In this document: positions 23,110 through 35,491 of the stretch, piece by piece | Layout of the letters: every line of letters begins with the position of its first letter | Numbering within the stretch: position 1 is the stretch's first letter | From: Oehlia diaphana | Taxonomy: Eukaryota; Glomeromycota; Glomeromycetes; Glomerales; Glomeraceae | Length of the DNA: 64,000 nt | Reading direction: 5' to 3' | Assembly (NCBI GenBank): GCA_003833135.1 | Contig: QZLH01000158.1 | Coordinates: 33,114-97,113, forward strand | Position numbers and translations under genes: made by a program | Notes under the pieces: model-generated | Told to the model about the DNA's origin: nothing | Seen by the model: the letters and a program-made list of their open reading frames with translations, nothing else | The model's database searches: none

Positions 23110-26100
23110 ATGTCCATAAAAACACCGACGAAATACGGGTTTAATGCTGACTTTAGTTCTACAACTGACGCGGATGAACTTTTCATAAAGCACAGTATTC
23201 CCGAACTTCGGTCCCTTGAGAAAAGAACAAGGTTTGATATTCGTTTACATATCATTTCTTTCATTTTATTTCGCAAATTGTAATTAAATATAATAGATCA
23301 GATATCGAGGAAAAGAAGCAAGAATTACGACTTATGGTCGGGTAAGTGACATTGTTATTATCGCGAATTATCACATAATCAGAATTAATAAATGACTAAA
23401 TTATTGCAATTTCAGTGAAAGATATCGTGATCTAATAGATGCTGCTGATAGCATAGTTAATATGCGTAAATGTGCTTTGTCAATTCAAGAAGAATTGCAC
23501 CATATGCAAGATTCTTGTGATGTTCATGCTTTGAAAAGATCCGTACGAACTCAAGTCAATGAAGACAACAAGGGCACAAAAGGTAGAATGTAAGTCTTTT
23601 ACTTTGCTTGATTTGACATAGAAACTTACTGTAGTGTTTTTTATGTATAAAGATGAAAAAAAGCATCACCTATATTCTTCGGCTGCACAAATCAAATTAC
23701 TAGTAGACGTACCTGAGCAGGTATATAATTATTCCAATAAACATTAAATGATGTAATCATTTTTTTATTCTAAAAAAAAAAAAAATCTTTTTTAATAGAT
23801 TTGGAGATCATTGGAAAGTCACAAGTATTTGAATGCAAGTCGTTTATATCTTATTGCCAAGTTGGTGTATAAGAATCTTCAAGCTCATGACGACACTCCA
23901 TTCAACGTTTCAGTAATTATTTAATTTAATCTTATGATATAAATATTTTTATAAATTTAATTCAATTACCAATCAAATTAATTATTTGTAGGTAACTTTT
24001 CCTGTTGTTCAAAGACAATGGGATGCTGTGAGTCATTTTAAGTCACAGATTCTTCAAAAAGCTAGACATTATTTAAAAATAACAGAACAATCTGAGCAGG
24101 TGAATTATAAACTAGTATAGTGTATTTTTATTTTTATAAAATTTTAAAATTCATTACTTACTATTTTAATTCTCTTTTAAATAAGAGTCTAGCAGAAACT
24201 TTATGTGCGATTATGTTGTTGGATGATGTGACTAAAAAAGATGTATTTCAATTGTGTCTAGATGGGAGAACCTCAGTGTTGTCGCAACTTCTAGAGAAAT
24301 CAATCACCAAAGATGTGAAATCTTTAACAGAACAATTTAAGGAGATGATTCATATAATTAGAAGCAGTGTTTTTCATATAGGATTAGTTTTTATTCGAAC
24401 AGGAGATGATCTGTCATTATTTGAATCTTACCTTCACCAGCTTCAACAAGGATTTTCTGTTAATGAGGATAATTTACATACGCCGTCCTCAGTAATGTCA
24501 CCATGTGACTCGAAGGTTTCACTTACACGGTTATATTCTTCTTCAGCTAACATTCATCTCCTGATGCGTTATTTGCCAGAATCAATTCAGACCTTTACAC
24601 CATTTTTTCATATGTCAGGGCCTCGTGGAAATTTTACACAAGATGACATTCATGAACGTATGAATGGATGGTTCGATTATATTGTACAATTATTTCGAGA
24701 GAAACTTGGAATGCTCCTATCGAAAGTTACATGTGCTCGAGATTTAAATGAATTAAGAAAAAATATATGGAATATTTTAAAGGATGATGAAAGTTCAAAG
24801 GAGGAGGAAAAATCGACGACCATTAAACACCCAAGCAAGGTTCATAGAACTAGTTTAGGATTTATATTAAACATTCAACGAACTGCTTGGTCTTGGTCTT
24901 TTGTGAGTAAATTCTTTGTTTTAATCAGTGCTAAATTAGATTATTAACTCTGATTATTGTAACCCATTTTAGGCTTGTAATCTTGTTTTCAATAATTGTT
25001 TTTCCATTTGGAATGATTTGCTAAGACAAAGTTTTAATAAAAGATTTCAAGATATTATTCAATCTTCATTTGCTGAATTATCTAAGCAACCGGAAAAATT
25101 GCTTAAAAATCGATTACATAAATTAGTTAATCCAAATAATGAAGGTAAGACTTCCGCATTTTTTCATATAAATAATGTATTTATTTACTTAACTATCTAT
25201 CAATTAAAAGAGCGTCATTTGGGAAAATTCATCTGGGCACATGATTCCATATTTTCTAGTGCAAATGTTCAAGAAAACATGATATCAAGTTTTAAACAAA
25301 AGATCGAATGTCTCGTATTAGCACAAACATCCATTGTCAGTGAAGCAAAATTAACATTTGACAAGAATTTGAGAGATATTCGAGATGACATGGAAATTGT
25401 CTTTGCATTAATTAATAATCGTACAGATGAATTACTTTACGGCAAAAAGTTTAATGGAAAATTATTTAATGCTCATAGGTATTTTAAGTTTCTTTAAATA
25501 TTTTAACTAGAGTGGACAAGCATTAAATAATTCCTTTTATTTGTTAGTGACACTGAAGACTTGTCTAGTTTTTTTCAAGAAACGTTAATGAATTCAGTTG
25601 TTTCTTATCGTAATCAGCTAAACGGACTAATAGAAGAAATTGACATACTCGAAAAAACACGGGAAAATAAATCCATTTTAGAAAATAATGGTAATTATTT
25701 AATGTTTTTCTAATTTTTATACTGGTACGTTTCACACTAAAAATTTGATTATTTTTTGTCCTTTTTTATTAGCAAAACGTTTGCTTATTGCCCGAATTTC
25801 GCAAACAATTGCTTATGAATCCTTGGAACTTCCTACACTTTTACAAACAACTACAGGACGTGATAAGCCAAATTATTTTAGTTCTCGTCTGTCTTCAGCT
25901 CCAGGTATAAAAATCATCTCGTAGAAGATTCTGATTTTCCAATAAAATATAATTAATAATTCACATATTGATCTTTAATATAGATCCACGGTTAGTAAAT
26001 TTACGGCAATTATTAATGGAAGTTTATTTTTCAGCACATAAACCTTGGATGCAATGGATTACTAATAATGCTCAAGAAGCTGTGCTTAAAATGTTATATA

Positions 26101-27150
26101 ATTCACCTTGGAATGAATCAAATATTCAGACTTTGATTTGGGAAGGTAAACATTATTCATTATTAGTTGTTTAATTATGCATTCTAAATTTTTAAAATTT
26201 TTTAACATATTGTATTATCATTAGAAATATCCATGCAAGATAAAGCAAATTCTAGTGATAATAAAGGTGCAAAGATAACTTTACCTTCACAATCCTCAAA
26301 TGAACTTTTAAGGTGCTTATATGATATATGTAAAGAATTAAACAGAGTTGGTAGTCCAACTTTGCATGAGGTTAGTCTAATATACATATATTTAAAATTC
26401 AATAACTTAATTTTCCAGCTTTACATATGTAAAACCAAGAACCCGATTTTTTAAATGATCTGGAAAGTTCACTAATGGTAATAAATTTTTATAATTTTAT
26501 TAGGACATTATCAAGGATTTTTTTGCAGAATTATCTCTGAAAATAATCGAAAAATATAATTCTTTTACATTGGATGAGGAAAGTTTTACAAAAGTGTCTG
26601 AGAAAGGAGCTATACAATTATTATTTGACATTAAATTTTTAAGAAAAGTGTTTGAAGGGTGCTGGTCATCGGACCAAGATGATGATGATGACAATAAAGC
26701 ATATCAAAAGAAAGAGGAAATGTTTAATCAATCATTAAGAGCTATAAAACAAAAGGTATTTGTATAATAATACCAAATAAATATAATTATTTTTAAATAT
26801 ATTAATTTGTTTATGTCTTATTTTTATATAGATTGACCCTATTGATTTGACTGTATTTGAACCGTATTTGAATAAGAATGTTGAAAGACATTATGCAAGA
26901 AGTTCTATCATGTTGGGTTTATTGTTTCAACTAAATCCGAAAATTACCGATATGTAAGTAATAATTATTTTAATTGAAGCCACATGGTTATAATGTTTAT
27001 TAATCTTATTTTATGATATTTAGGAGACGTAAAAGTATTACATTACAAGATTACCATAATATTATAATGCCAGTTGTACCACAAGCTGCCAGATTTACTT
27101 TATTACCAATTAGTCATAAATCTAGTGGAGGAAATTTCAAAAATTCTTAA
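23110..27150 (+). CDS. COG1: conserved oligomeric Golgi complex subunit 1 (COG1)
   Basis: COG1 is a CATCHR-family subunit of the tether for retrograde vesicles at the Golgi. The start is the ATG at 23110 (MSIKTPTKYGFNADFSS). The N-terminus carries the family signature ELFIKHSIPELRSLEKRTR, DIEEKKQELRLMVGERYRDL and IDAADSIVNMRKCA. Helical exons follow, including IWRSLESHKYLNASRLYLIA and FPVVQRQWDAVSHFKSQIL, both typical of the Cog1/Vps51 superfamily. The longest exon (about 24187-24904) contains LLMRYLPESIQTFTPFF. The last exon gives ITLQDYHNIIMPVVPQAARF, then a short Ser/Gly tail and TAA at 27148-27150. More than a dozen exons, all with GT-AG introns. End points are well supported; small exons in the middle were joined by eye. 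Confidence 0.9.
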
Positions 27151-27493
27151 TAGTGATGATAGTGATGATCTAAGAAATAAGTGGATTAATGGTTGCCATG
27201 CTAGGATGTAAAAAAATATTATTTTTTGATAGTAATATTTATCGGATAATTAAACTACAATATAATAATTAATTAAAAAAACTACCATTACCTCAACATT
27301 TAGTGTATAAAATATGTTATGGCATTGGTATAAAATTTATTTGAATAGAATACACTATTAGACATAATCATAAAATCTGATATATAATAGAAATTAATAA
27401 AATTAATAGTTTTATATGTTAAAGTAATTAAGTTATAGTTTTTTTTGTTGCACAATGCCACGTGCGAAGCAAAAATATGATATATTTTTATTA

Positions 27494-27711
27494 TTAGGCG
27501 GGACGACTCCTCTCCAGTTGGATCAACTCGCATTCGTTTAGTTTAGCTTCGATTTTGTAATTCGAACTTCTAGCATTTGCTTGTAATCCCGGTTCCTGTC
27601 TATATCATAAAAATATCAAGAATGACACTTTTTACCGGACACAACTTGCGTAGAAATAAATATACAGTCCTTCGTTACACTTCGGACTAATTAATACTTA
27701 CAGGAGGCCAT
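27494..27711 (-). other. possible small spliced gene, unrecognised
   Basis: A patch of more balanced base composition in very AT-rich DNA. On the minus strand ATGGCCTCCT is followed at once by a GTAAGT donor. A later segment stays open as NARSSNYKIEAKLNECELIQ and ends at a TAA (27494-27496). An acceptor at ACAAG would join them in frame to give about 31 residues, but other acceptors give a shorter product. A hairpin (AGTCC...GGACT, 27666-27688) lies within the putative intron. It could equally be a non-coding RNA or a remnant. No family is recognised. Confidence 0.25.
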
Positions 27712-27907
27712 ACCTTGATAAATAACAGTATAACAAATAAAAGAACAAATTTTTTTTGTAAATAAAATTATAAGTCAAAAAAAATAATTAATTTATTTAT
27801 TTACTTTCATTATTTCATTTGTTAATTTCTTAATTAAAATATTTGTATTACATTATATTAATTTCTATTGTTAATAAACATAATTTTCTTGTAAAAAGGC
27901 AAAATCA

Positions 27908-28349
27908 TCACTTTCTAGATATATACTTCACGTTGTAAATTTCTAAATGATTCTGTAGTTTTGATTCCCGAATCCTGCACCTCACCTTGGGTAAGAATAC
28001 CAAAAGAACTTTGGCTTCTGGTAAATTTCGAACCTGATTTGGAAGATTGCCAAGTGTCAAAAATACTGAATGACTTGCATCACTCCAATGTGCGGGTATT
28101 TTTAGGAAAAAAAATATATAATAATAAAAAATAACGACAGCAAATTTGACTATGGGAAAACTTTTAAGTAATGATATAAAATGGCATGCTGAAATTTTTC
28201 CAAGTCCATCAAAAGTTGATGTGTCAGAATACAAAATGATGGATAGTAGGTGGTTGAGAGTCTTTTCTGCTTCTAATGTAATTTGTGGAATATCCTGTTA
28301 CCATTCACCCAATTTTAATTTACATTCACGTTCTGTGAATTTATCTTGA
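27908..28349 (-). pseudogene. decayed transposase fragment, Plavaka-like
   Basis: The minus-strand frame reads ITLEAEKTLNHLLSIILYSD, TSTFDGLGKISACHF, then, after an AT-rich interruption, HSVFLTLGNLPNQVRNLPEA and KVLLVFLP. This resembles the core of large fungal transposases of the Plavaka type, where a line like 'ILYSD.T.LD..GK..HPIFLTLGNIPN..R..P.AK.L.GYLP' is common. An in-frame stop upstream of the block, the interruption and absence of flanking domains show it is broken. Family assignment is from memory of the pattern and is moderate. I found no terminal repeats. Confidence 0.55.
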
Positions 28350-31253
28350 ATACAATAAATTACAAGTATGAATAAAGAATTTGACAAGTAAAAACAACAT
28401 ATCTGAAATGCAGGAAAATGGAGAAAGTGTGATAGTTGTAAATTATTAATGGTCAAAATCAAAGTTTACCATATATGCAAAATCCAAATTATTAGATTCT
28501 TGTAAATACTGAGATATTGAAATAGTTATTCAGAATCCAATTCGTCAGAAACTATAGTATCTGTAATTTATGTAACCAACTTTTATATTGTAACAAATTG
28601 CAATATTTTTAGTTCATTTGTACTTTGGAGACTGATCTTTTAGCAATATAGGAAAGAAATTCTTATAAACCAATTTCTATTTACAGACCACCTCACCAAA
28701 TCTGACATGTACATTATGGCCTTTCCTTCATTAGGGTGCTTTGAAATATTCTTCTGAAACTTATTGTCCATATTTCAACTTCCAGAGTGGATTCACTAAT
28801 AGGTTTGATAGGTTTGATGGGTTTGATGGTCTAATGAGACTAACTCCATTAATTTGATCTGGTGACTCAGGTCGAGCTCTATTTTAGCACTCAAGACATT
28901 CCCCAGTATTCAATTTTTAAAAATATAAAATTTTACACTCAACTCTCAAGTCAGTCAGACCGTTAGCAAAAATTACTATTTTTAATAACGATAATGAGCA
29001 TATTATAAATTTCCTTCTTTTCTTAACTGTTAATCTATTAATTACTTTTTACTTTTTGAAAGAAAAAAGTATCAAAGTGATGTAGTGATGAAACCGTAGC
29101 ACGCGTGGTTGTAGATCATTATATTTAATTCGGGCGGATCATGTGAGAGTAGAAATTTAATATTAATAACTTTAAACTGATATTATACTAGTAAAGTGCA
29201 ATCTCAAGAGAGAGATATCCACATTTCGAACAATCCTACTCATCTTCCCATTCATTACTATTATAAAATAAATAACATTATAAATATTATCCATCATATT
29301 TAGTCACCAATTAAATAACTAATTAAGTGTAAAATTTAAGTTTTTTTCACCTGAATAATAGTATAATGTTTTATACAGTTATAGGTTAATAAAAAAAAAT
29401 TCCCATACTTTAAATATCATTAAAAAGAAAAACGTTTTTTTTTCTTTAAAAGGTTAGGTGTAATATTTTTCTTAATAAAGTTAAAGTAATAAAATAATTT
29501 CTATTAATACTAATTCAATAATCTATTAATATCCGATAAAATTAGTTTCGGAATCCTTTTTTATTGAATATTATATTTTTGGGAATTTTTTTATAGCAGA
29601 ATCTAGCATGTCCAAGAACAATAAATAATCTAGGTAATAGAGATACGAAGAATGATGTTAGATTTACTGCATAAAAAACTTCCGTGATTATATTATAATG
29701 TTTAAAAGTTAACGATGACAGTTACATGTGATATTTAAAACTTCGCTTATTGGGTTAGCCGGCTTATCATAATTCCTTAATTGTCAAAGTCAATTTGTAC
29801 ACGTGAATATTTTCAAGTCAGATTTATCCTTACCTAATTTCCATTGACGAGTGCCTAATTTGTACAGGAAATAAAATAACATTCTAGAAAAATTCAGAAT
29901 TCTGATTTGATGAAAAAAAATTTTTTTTTTTTTTTAATTTATCATTTTTATTACTGGGAAATAAAAAATATGAGAAGTTTACTCGTCAGAATGACGTCCT
30001 TTATTATTTGATAATAGGGGAGCATGTGAAATAAATAAACCAACATGACTTGGATCATTTGGTTTATAAGTGATCTTTGATCCCTTGCCAAGAAACCTTT
30101 AGTTATTATAATCATATGATTAACATTAACGATATGACAATTTTTTTTTAACAATTTTTTGTAATCTCAAGAAATTATTATCTTAAATTAACGCGAAATG
30201 ATTGCTTTTTTTTGATAATTTGAAATGCGACACGAAAAAAAAAACAAAAAAGTAATCCGTCAAATTCAATTTGGGAAAGGATTTTCCGAGAATCGAGTTT
30301 TTTTAATTTTTTTGATTTAATTCATTGTATGTGAAAAAGAGATTCGATGAAAATTTTATTCCCACATTTTCATAATTTTAACTCCATTAGGAAAGGATAG
30401 TGGAGTTTTGAAAAATAACGCCACAAAATTAGACAAAGTTGGTGAATTACTGATGCCATAAAAGAGAAATTAGGATCTTTATCATGGACCCAAAACACAT
30501 TACACAAAGATTCTAATTAAGAAATGATCTTTAAAGACGATAAACAAGGGGGAAATTAAAACTCACTTGCATCATGATGACGACATTTAAATATTCTTGG
30601 TTAAAAAATTGTAGAAATTATGCCATCTTTGTTTTGATAAGAAATGTTTTATTTATTAACCGAAAAAGGTCAAAATAAAATACAAAAATTTTTAGGTACC
30701 GAATAGTTCAGGGTCTTCCAATCCCACAATATTATTTCATTAAACTCAGTGTTTATGAATTCATAAATTTCATCATAATATCATAATTGATCCTTTGATT
30801 CTTTTATTACGAAATCATTATGATCAAAATACCCGTGCCAAAATAAACGTATAAAAAAAAATTTTTTTTTATTATCGTCACTTTTTTTAAATTGTTGTAG
30901 ATCATGACGATTTTTTGATTTAATGAAACATTACATCACAAATAACCCTAAATTTTTTTTGATCGGGGAAATTTTTATTTTCCAATATATAATGTGGTTT
31001 TTCTTTGTTCTCATTCTCTCAAAAAATTTTTTCTTTTTGTAAATCTTGAAGAGAAGAAAAAGAAAAAAATTTCGTTCTGTAGAAAATAAATAAATAATAA
31101 ATAAAGAAATATATGTATATAAAGTATATATATATGTATTTTTTTATTTTGAACTTAGAAATATAAATAAATAATTTAGTAAATAGAAAAAAAACTAAAA
31201 AAAGTACGATTAAATAGATAAATTATTTTCTACAGTCCTATATATCATTAATC
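28350..31253. other. non-coding AT-rich region
   Basis: About 2.9 kb. It holds a short tandem of GGTTTGAT units near 28800-28830, several A/T homopolymers (29919-29935, 30857-30870) and a run of (TA)n near 31110-31135 just upstream of the next gene. The part next to the transposase fragment (28350-28900) may be further decayed element sequence, but I could not show this. No convincing exons or RNA genes were seen. Confidence 0.4.
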
Positions 31254-32118
31254 ATGCAGGTCAGTCCTCAAAATCCTAAGGGTAAATCAAACATGGTTTA
31301 TGATGATGAATTTAAAAGACACGCTGGAACTGATAAATGGATGGTATCTATAGTTATTGAACAAGGTAAATATACTTATAATATACATATATATATATAT
31401 ATATATATTTAATGAGTAAAAAATTTTAATTCTAATAAATTAATTATAATTTACAGGACGAATATTATCAAAATTCGAATATAAAATGACGTCATATGAT
31501 CCAAATACATACCGAGCGTTTTTCGAACCTGTCAAAACAACAAAACCAATGCGAGTATACGCTTCTAATTCAAAACGTCACAGACCACAAATAATATCAA
31601 TTACATTACTTGAATACAATCAAGGTCGAATTACAGCTGAAGAACAAATTTCTTTACATCCACTTTCATTTTCCGTTAATGAACCTGGCACATTTTGTTT
31701 ATTCCGTGATAAGTCATTTTGGCATATGTTTGTTCAAGTTACAATGGAAGAGCATTTACATGAATTTAACAGAAAAAGAGATCCTCAAAGATGGGTTACA
31801 CCTTTAGGATTCGAAGTTGAAGTTGTCATGGATGATGGCTTCTCAGATGAGAAAAGTCCAAATGTTGTTGTTGAAGAGTACGTTGAAACCGATGATAACG
31901 AACCAAAAAATAAGAATGTCATTAAGAATGTAATTAAGAATGAATTTAGTCCAGAAAATGTTACAACACCACCACCAATTGCTCGTTCAACTTCCTCATT
32001 TCCATTTCATAATCGCACCTTCACTGAGTGGTGTGTACATAAACCACCAAAATGGAGAAGAAAATTGAAAAAATTCGGTAACAACGTTCGTAATGCATTT
32101 AACCGAACAAGATTCTAA
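31254..32118 (+). CDS. unrecognised 257-residue protein
   Basis: Two exons (31254-31365 and 31457-32118) join in frame across a 91-bp intron that contains a (TA)n run. The first exon starts at MQVSPQNPKGKSNMVYDDEF and ends KWMVSIVIEQ. The main body looks like a compact beta-rich domain: GRILSKFEYKMTSYD, YRAFFEPVKTTKPMRVYA, PQIISITLLEYNQGRITAEE and FCLFRDKSFWHMFVQVTME, then RWVTPLGFEVEVVMDD. After about residue 165 it becomes low complexity with a KNVIKN repeat, and it ends in a very basic tail (PPKWRRKLKKFGNN). There is no signal peptide or membrane segment. I recognise no family. Codon variety and the clean splice argue for a real gene. Confidence 0.75.
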
Positions 32119-32235
32119 AAAAAAAAATTCATCTTGTTTTGTAAATATTCATAACACAATTTGTTCATATATCTTATCCTCCCTTCCAAAAAAGACATTT
32201 TTTTTTCTCTTCTGTAATATTTTCATATTATTATC

Positions 32236-32246
32236 AAAAAAAAAAA

Positions 32247-32306
<60 letters not shown>

Positions 32307-32332
32307 TTTTTTTTTTTTTTTTTTTTTTTTTT
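32236..32332. repeat. A/T homopolymer block
   Basis: A run of 12 A, then a short TAT, about 43 T, 14 A and 26 T, ending at 32332. It directly follows the gene at 31254 by about 120 bases. It may cause slippage in sequencing, so its exact length is uncertain. Confidence 0.8.
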
Positions 32333-34414
32333 GCCTTTTTTGATCGTAAATTACGATTCAAGTTTCATCGAATCGTGTTCCTTTAAATTAGATGATACAA
32401 TATTACATGCTAGTTCTTCAAAAACGTAGAGATCCTTTTAAGGACTTCTCAAATTATCACATATCACCACCATAAGCTTTTTTTATCACCATATAAAACT
32501 CTAAGCAAACCCTTCTCAAAATTAAGATTTATATATATAAACCTCATTTTCATTACCCGAATCTAATTTAATTATGCCTAAGAATTATTTATATGTATTA
32601 TTAGTTTATATTTATTATTTATAATTTATTATCATCATATTTATTATCGTTATTTTATAATTATTTTTTCTTTTAATTATTAATTTTTTTTTTTAATTAA
32701 TAATCATTTTATAAAAAAAGATGTATTTTTAACGTTTTTTTTTTATAATCTTAATTTTAATTAACAATTATGCTTAAAATTGTGATAATTTGTAGAAGTC
32801 TGTGATTTTTCTTATTCATCTTTCTTTTGTTTGTAATTTATTCTAGAATTTGGATTTGTATATTTTGTATCAGTAATTTATCATCTTTGTTCTTTTTATT
32901 TTATTCGGCAAAAAAAAAAAAAAAATAAAACTATTGAAATTTCATGAAAAAAGTTTGACTGCGCGTTTATTTTTTGAATCACTAATAATGAATTTTTATG
33001 CGTTGTGCGTTATACAGTATTTCATTATAACAGATAAGCCATTAGTTAAATTATACTATAACTACTTATAGGTTCATATGTCACTGAATTTTTAATTCTA
33101 TGATCTTCGCGCATTGAAATATGGTCCGAATGACTAAAATTGTTTCATCCTGGTAAAATCATATTTTTAGGTTATTTTAATAGTAATCAAACCTTAATCA
33201 AATAGGATCTTATTACTTTAACTTGCCATTGGAGATTTTAACTTGGAATATATTGTTATTTATGATCTTGATAAACTGATCCTTTGAAAGGTTGAAACAG
33301 AAATTGAATTTTCAAAGATTCTCCCAAAACAATACATCCATATTATTATAAAACCAACCAAAATGAAATTTCAGGATTATCAAGATTCAAGAAAACAAGA
33401 AAATTCCATATGCTTTTATGAAATAGTATATATGATTTTTAATTATGTTTATTATAATAGAATTCAGAATATTAATATTAAATTAAATATAAAGATTTGT
33501 AAATAAAGAAAAGAATGTATAATATTATTTCATATTATTTAGAATTATTGAATTTTATTTAAATTTTTTTTTTTTTCCTTATAAAATATTTTATTTTACA
33601 TTTTAAAGAAAGGTATCAATATTTTTTTTTTTATTTTATTTTATAATAAAATAAAATTTCTATAAAAAAAAATCCTAAAATTATTTGAAATTTATCTTCA
33701 TTATTTTTAAATAATATTTATATCTTTATTATCTTAATATATTACTTAAATATCTTAAATTTCATTATTTTTTTTAAATATAAATATTTTCTGAATATTT
33801 CTGAACATGTTTACTGCAATTTTCAAATATTTCTTTTTTGTAAAAAATTAACAATCTAATTATAAAGCAAATATATTAGTTAATTTGCAATTTATTGTAG
33901 TAAAAAATGTGGCAAATTACTATAAATTATATTAGTAAATGGAATATAAATTACTTAGTAAATTTATGAAATAAAATTTTTATTTTCTAATGAACTATTA
34001 TCAATTCAAAGAAAGATTATATTAAATTTAATTTTAATGTTAAATAATATTTTTAATTAAAAGGAATAAAACTGTAAAATTATTATATTATATACATTTC
34101 CAATTTTATTAATAAGACATGTTCAATTCTAATAAAATTACTAATCAATTTATTTAAAGGGAAATATTTTAAATTCAAATCCAAAAATTCCTAATACTTA
34201 AATTATTTATTTCTTAATTTAAAATTAATTAATCAATTTTTACTTTATATTCAGTTAAATAATTAAAATAAATCTTATTTAATACCTTTTAAAAAATATA
34301 AGAATTTTCCGAGATTCTAACAATACATGCAACCTTTAAATTTTATCAAGTTCATTATAATTGGTTAGAATTTCTAGCTATTCTAACTTTAATTCCATTG
34401 GTTGATAAATTATT
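32333..34414. other. non-coding AT-rich region
   Basis: About 2 kb of nearly pure A/T sequence. A small hairpin with an 8-bp stem (GTTAGAAT / ATTCTAAC) lies at about 34363-34386. Nothing else is recognised. Confidence 0.4.
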
Positions 34415-34732
34415 TTATTGCTGATGACTTATTGCAGCTTTATTAACTTTATTAGCTTTTGTAGTTCGTAAATAATAATAAATTAAGGTAAAAAACAATT
34501 CCACTAGAAATATCCATATGGTCCATCTCTAAGAAGAATATAAAAGATAATTTTATTTAATATTACCATAAATTAATAAATTTTGTTAATAATTCATTAT
34601 GATGTAACCAACAGTACCAGCTTTTAATATAAATTCGTTTGGATAACTTATTATTGGTTCTTCTCGTGCATATATTTGTTTTGAAATAATCAATCACAAG
34701 ATGATGTGCCGTGTTTTTAGTTTTGGTGGCAT
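34415..34732 (-). pseudogene. possible small single-membrane-pass protein with an internal stop
   Basis: On the minus strand, ATG at 34732 opens MPPKLKTRHIIL, then an in-frame TGA, after which the same frame continues IYAREEPIISYPNEFILKAG. A GT donor at 34612 and an AG acceptor before 34528 (84-bp intron) join this in phase to RWTIWIFLVELFFTLIYYYL, then RTTKANKVNKAAISHQQ and TAA. The result resembles a roughly 77-residue protein with one membrane helix and a basic tail, the size of a small mitochondrial or ER subunit. The in-frame TGA means a pseudogene, an undetected splice or a sequence error. No family is recognised. Confidence 0.3.
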
Positions 34733-35145
34733 TTTAATTTATCAAATCATTGGAAATTATAAATGGTAATTTCTTTACTAAAAGAGATTTTTATAATGAA
34801 GAAATACTTGTTCGGATTTCGGGTAAATGTAACGCTTAAGGCTGCCATATTTAATATTTTTATAATACAAATATTCGTAAGGTAGGACAAATTTTAAAAT
34901 TTCGCAACATTTCTCCTTTTTTCATTTATTAGATTCAATAAACAAATTGATATCCTTATTAATTTTTTTTAGGTGGTTTTTTTTTTTCTTCTGATTTTTT
35001 GATCTTTATAGATTTCTCTTTCATTTGAGGATTAGAAATTGCTTGAGGATTAGAAAAATATTTAATCACATGATCTTCACGAAATTGGCTGTCTATAAAT
35101 ATTTCTTAAGATCCATTTAATATTCAATGCCAATTGTTATATCGA

Positions 35146-35398
35146 TCAAGAAACAAAAGCACCAAATCTACGTATTGTTTTTTCGTTTTGATGATTACAT
35201 AAACATTGAGTAATTCTTTGTTTTTGCATAAATGCTTTTTTATATGCGCGAATTTCACTTTTAGATGTTTTTTTTCCGATTGATTTTAATATAATTAGTG
35301 ATACATGTATATGTATATTTTTTAGAATTTACATAAAAGGATACTCATTCGGGTCTGGAACGTTCTGGCCTACTTTTTTCGAACATTTTCTTTGGTAT
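35146..35398 (-). other. possible two-exon coding remnant, unrecognised
   Basis: Two minus-strand segments stay open and splice in phase. Exon 35398-35333 reads YQRKCSKKVGQNVPDPNEYP, and exon 35257-35146 reads EIRAYKKAFMQKQRITQCLC then NHQNEKTIRRFGAFVS and TGA. The 75-bp intron has GTAAAT and AAAAG ends. The first exon is preceded by a TTTAAAG acceptor, but I found no ATG exon upstream, where the histidine kinase 5' end lies on the other strand. It is basic and Cys-containing. It could be the 3' end of a gene or a remnant. Confidence 0.3.
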
Positions 35399-35491
35399 CT
35401 TTAAAGCAAAAAACATAAAAATTATCGTTTTTTTTTTTTATAATAAATATTTATTAAAAAACCTTTTAAGGTAACACACATTTATTTAAAC

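Noticed and set aside
27545..27580. GTTCGAATTAC on the minus strand, considered as a tRNA T-loop
   Set aside because: The flanks do not pair as a T-stem and no acceptor or anticodon arms can be drawn.
29951..30154. 67-codon minus-strand frame
   Set aside because: No balanced composition or splice context; likely random.
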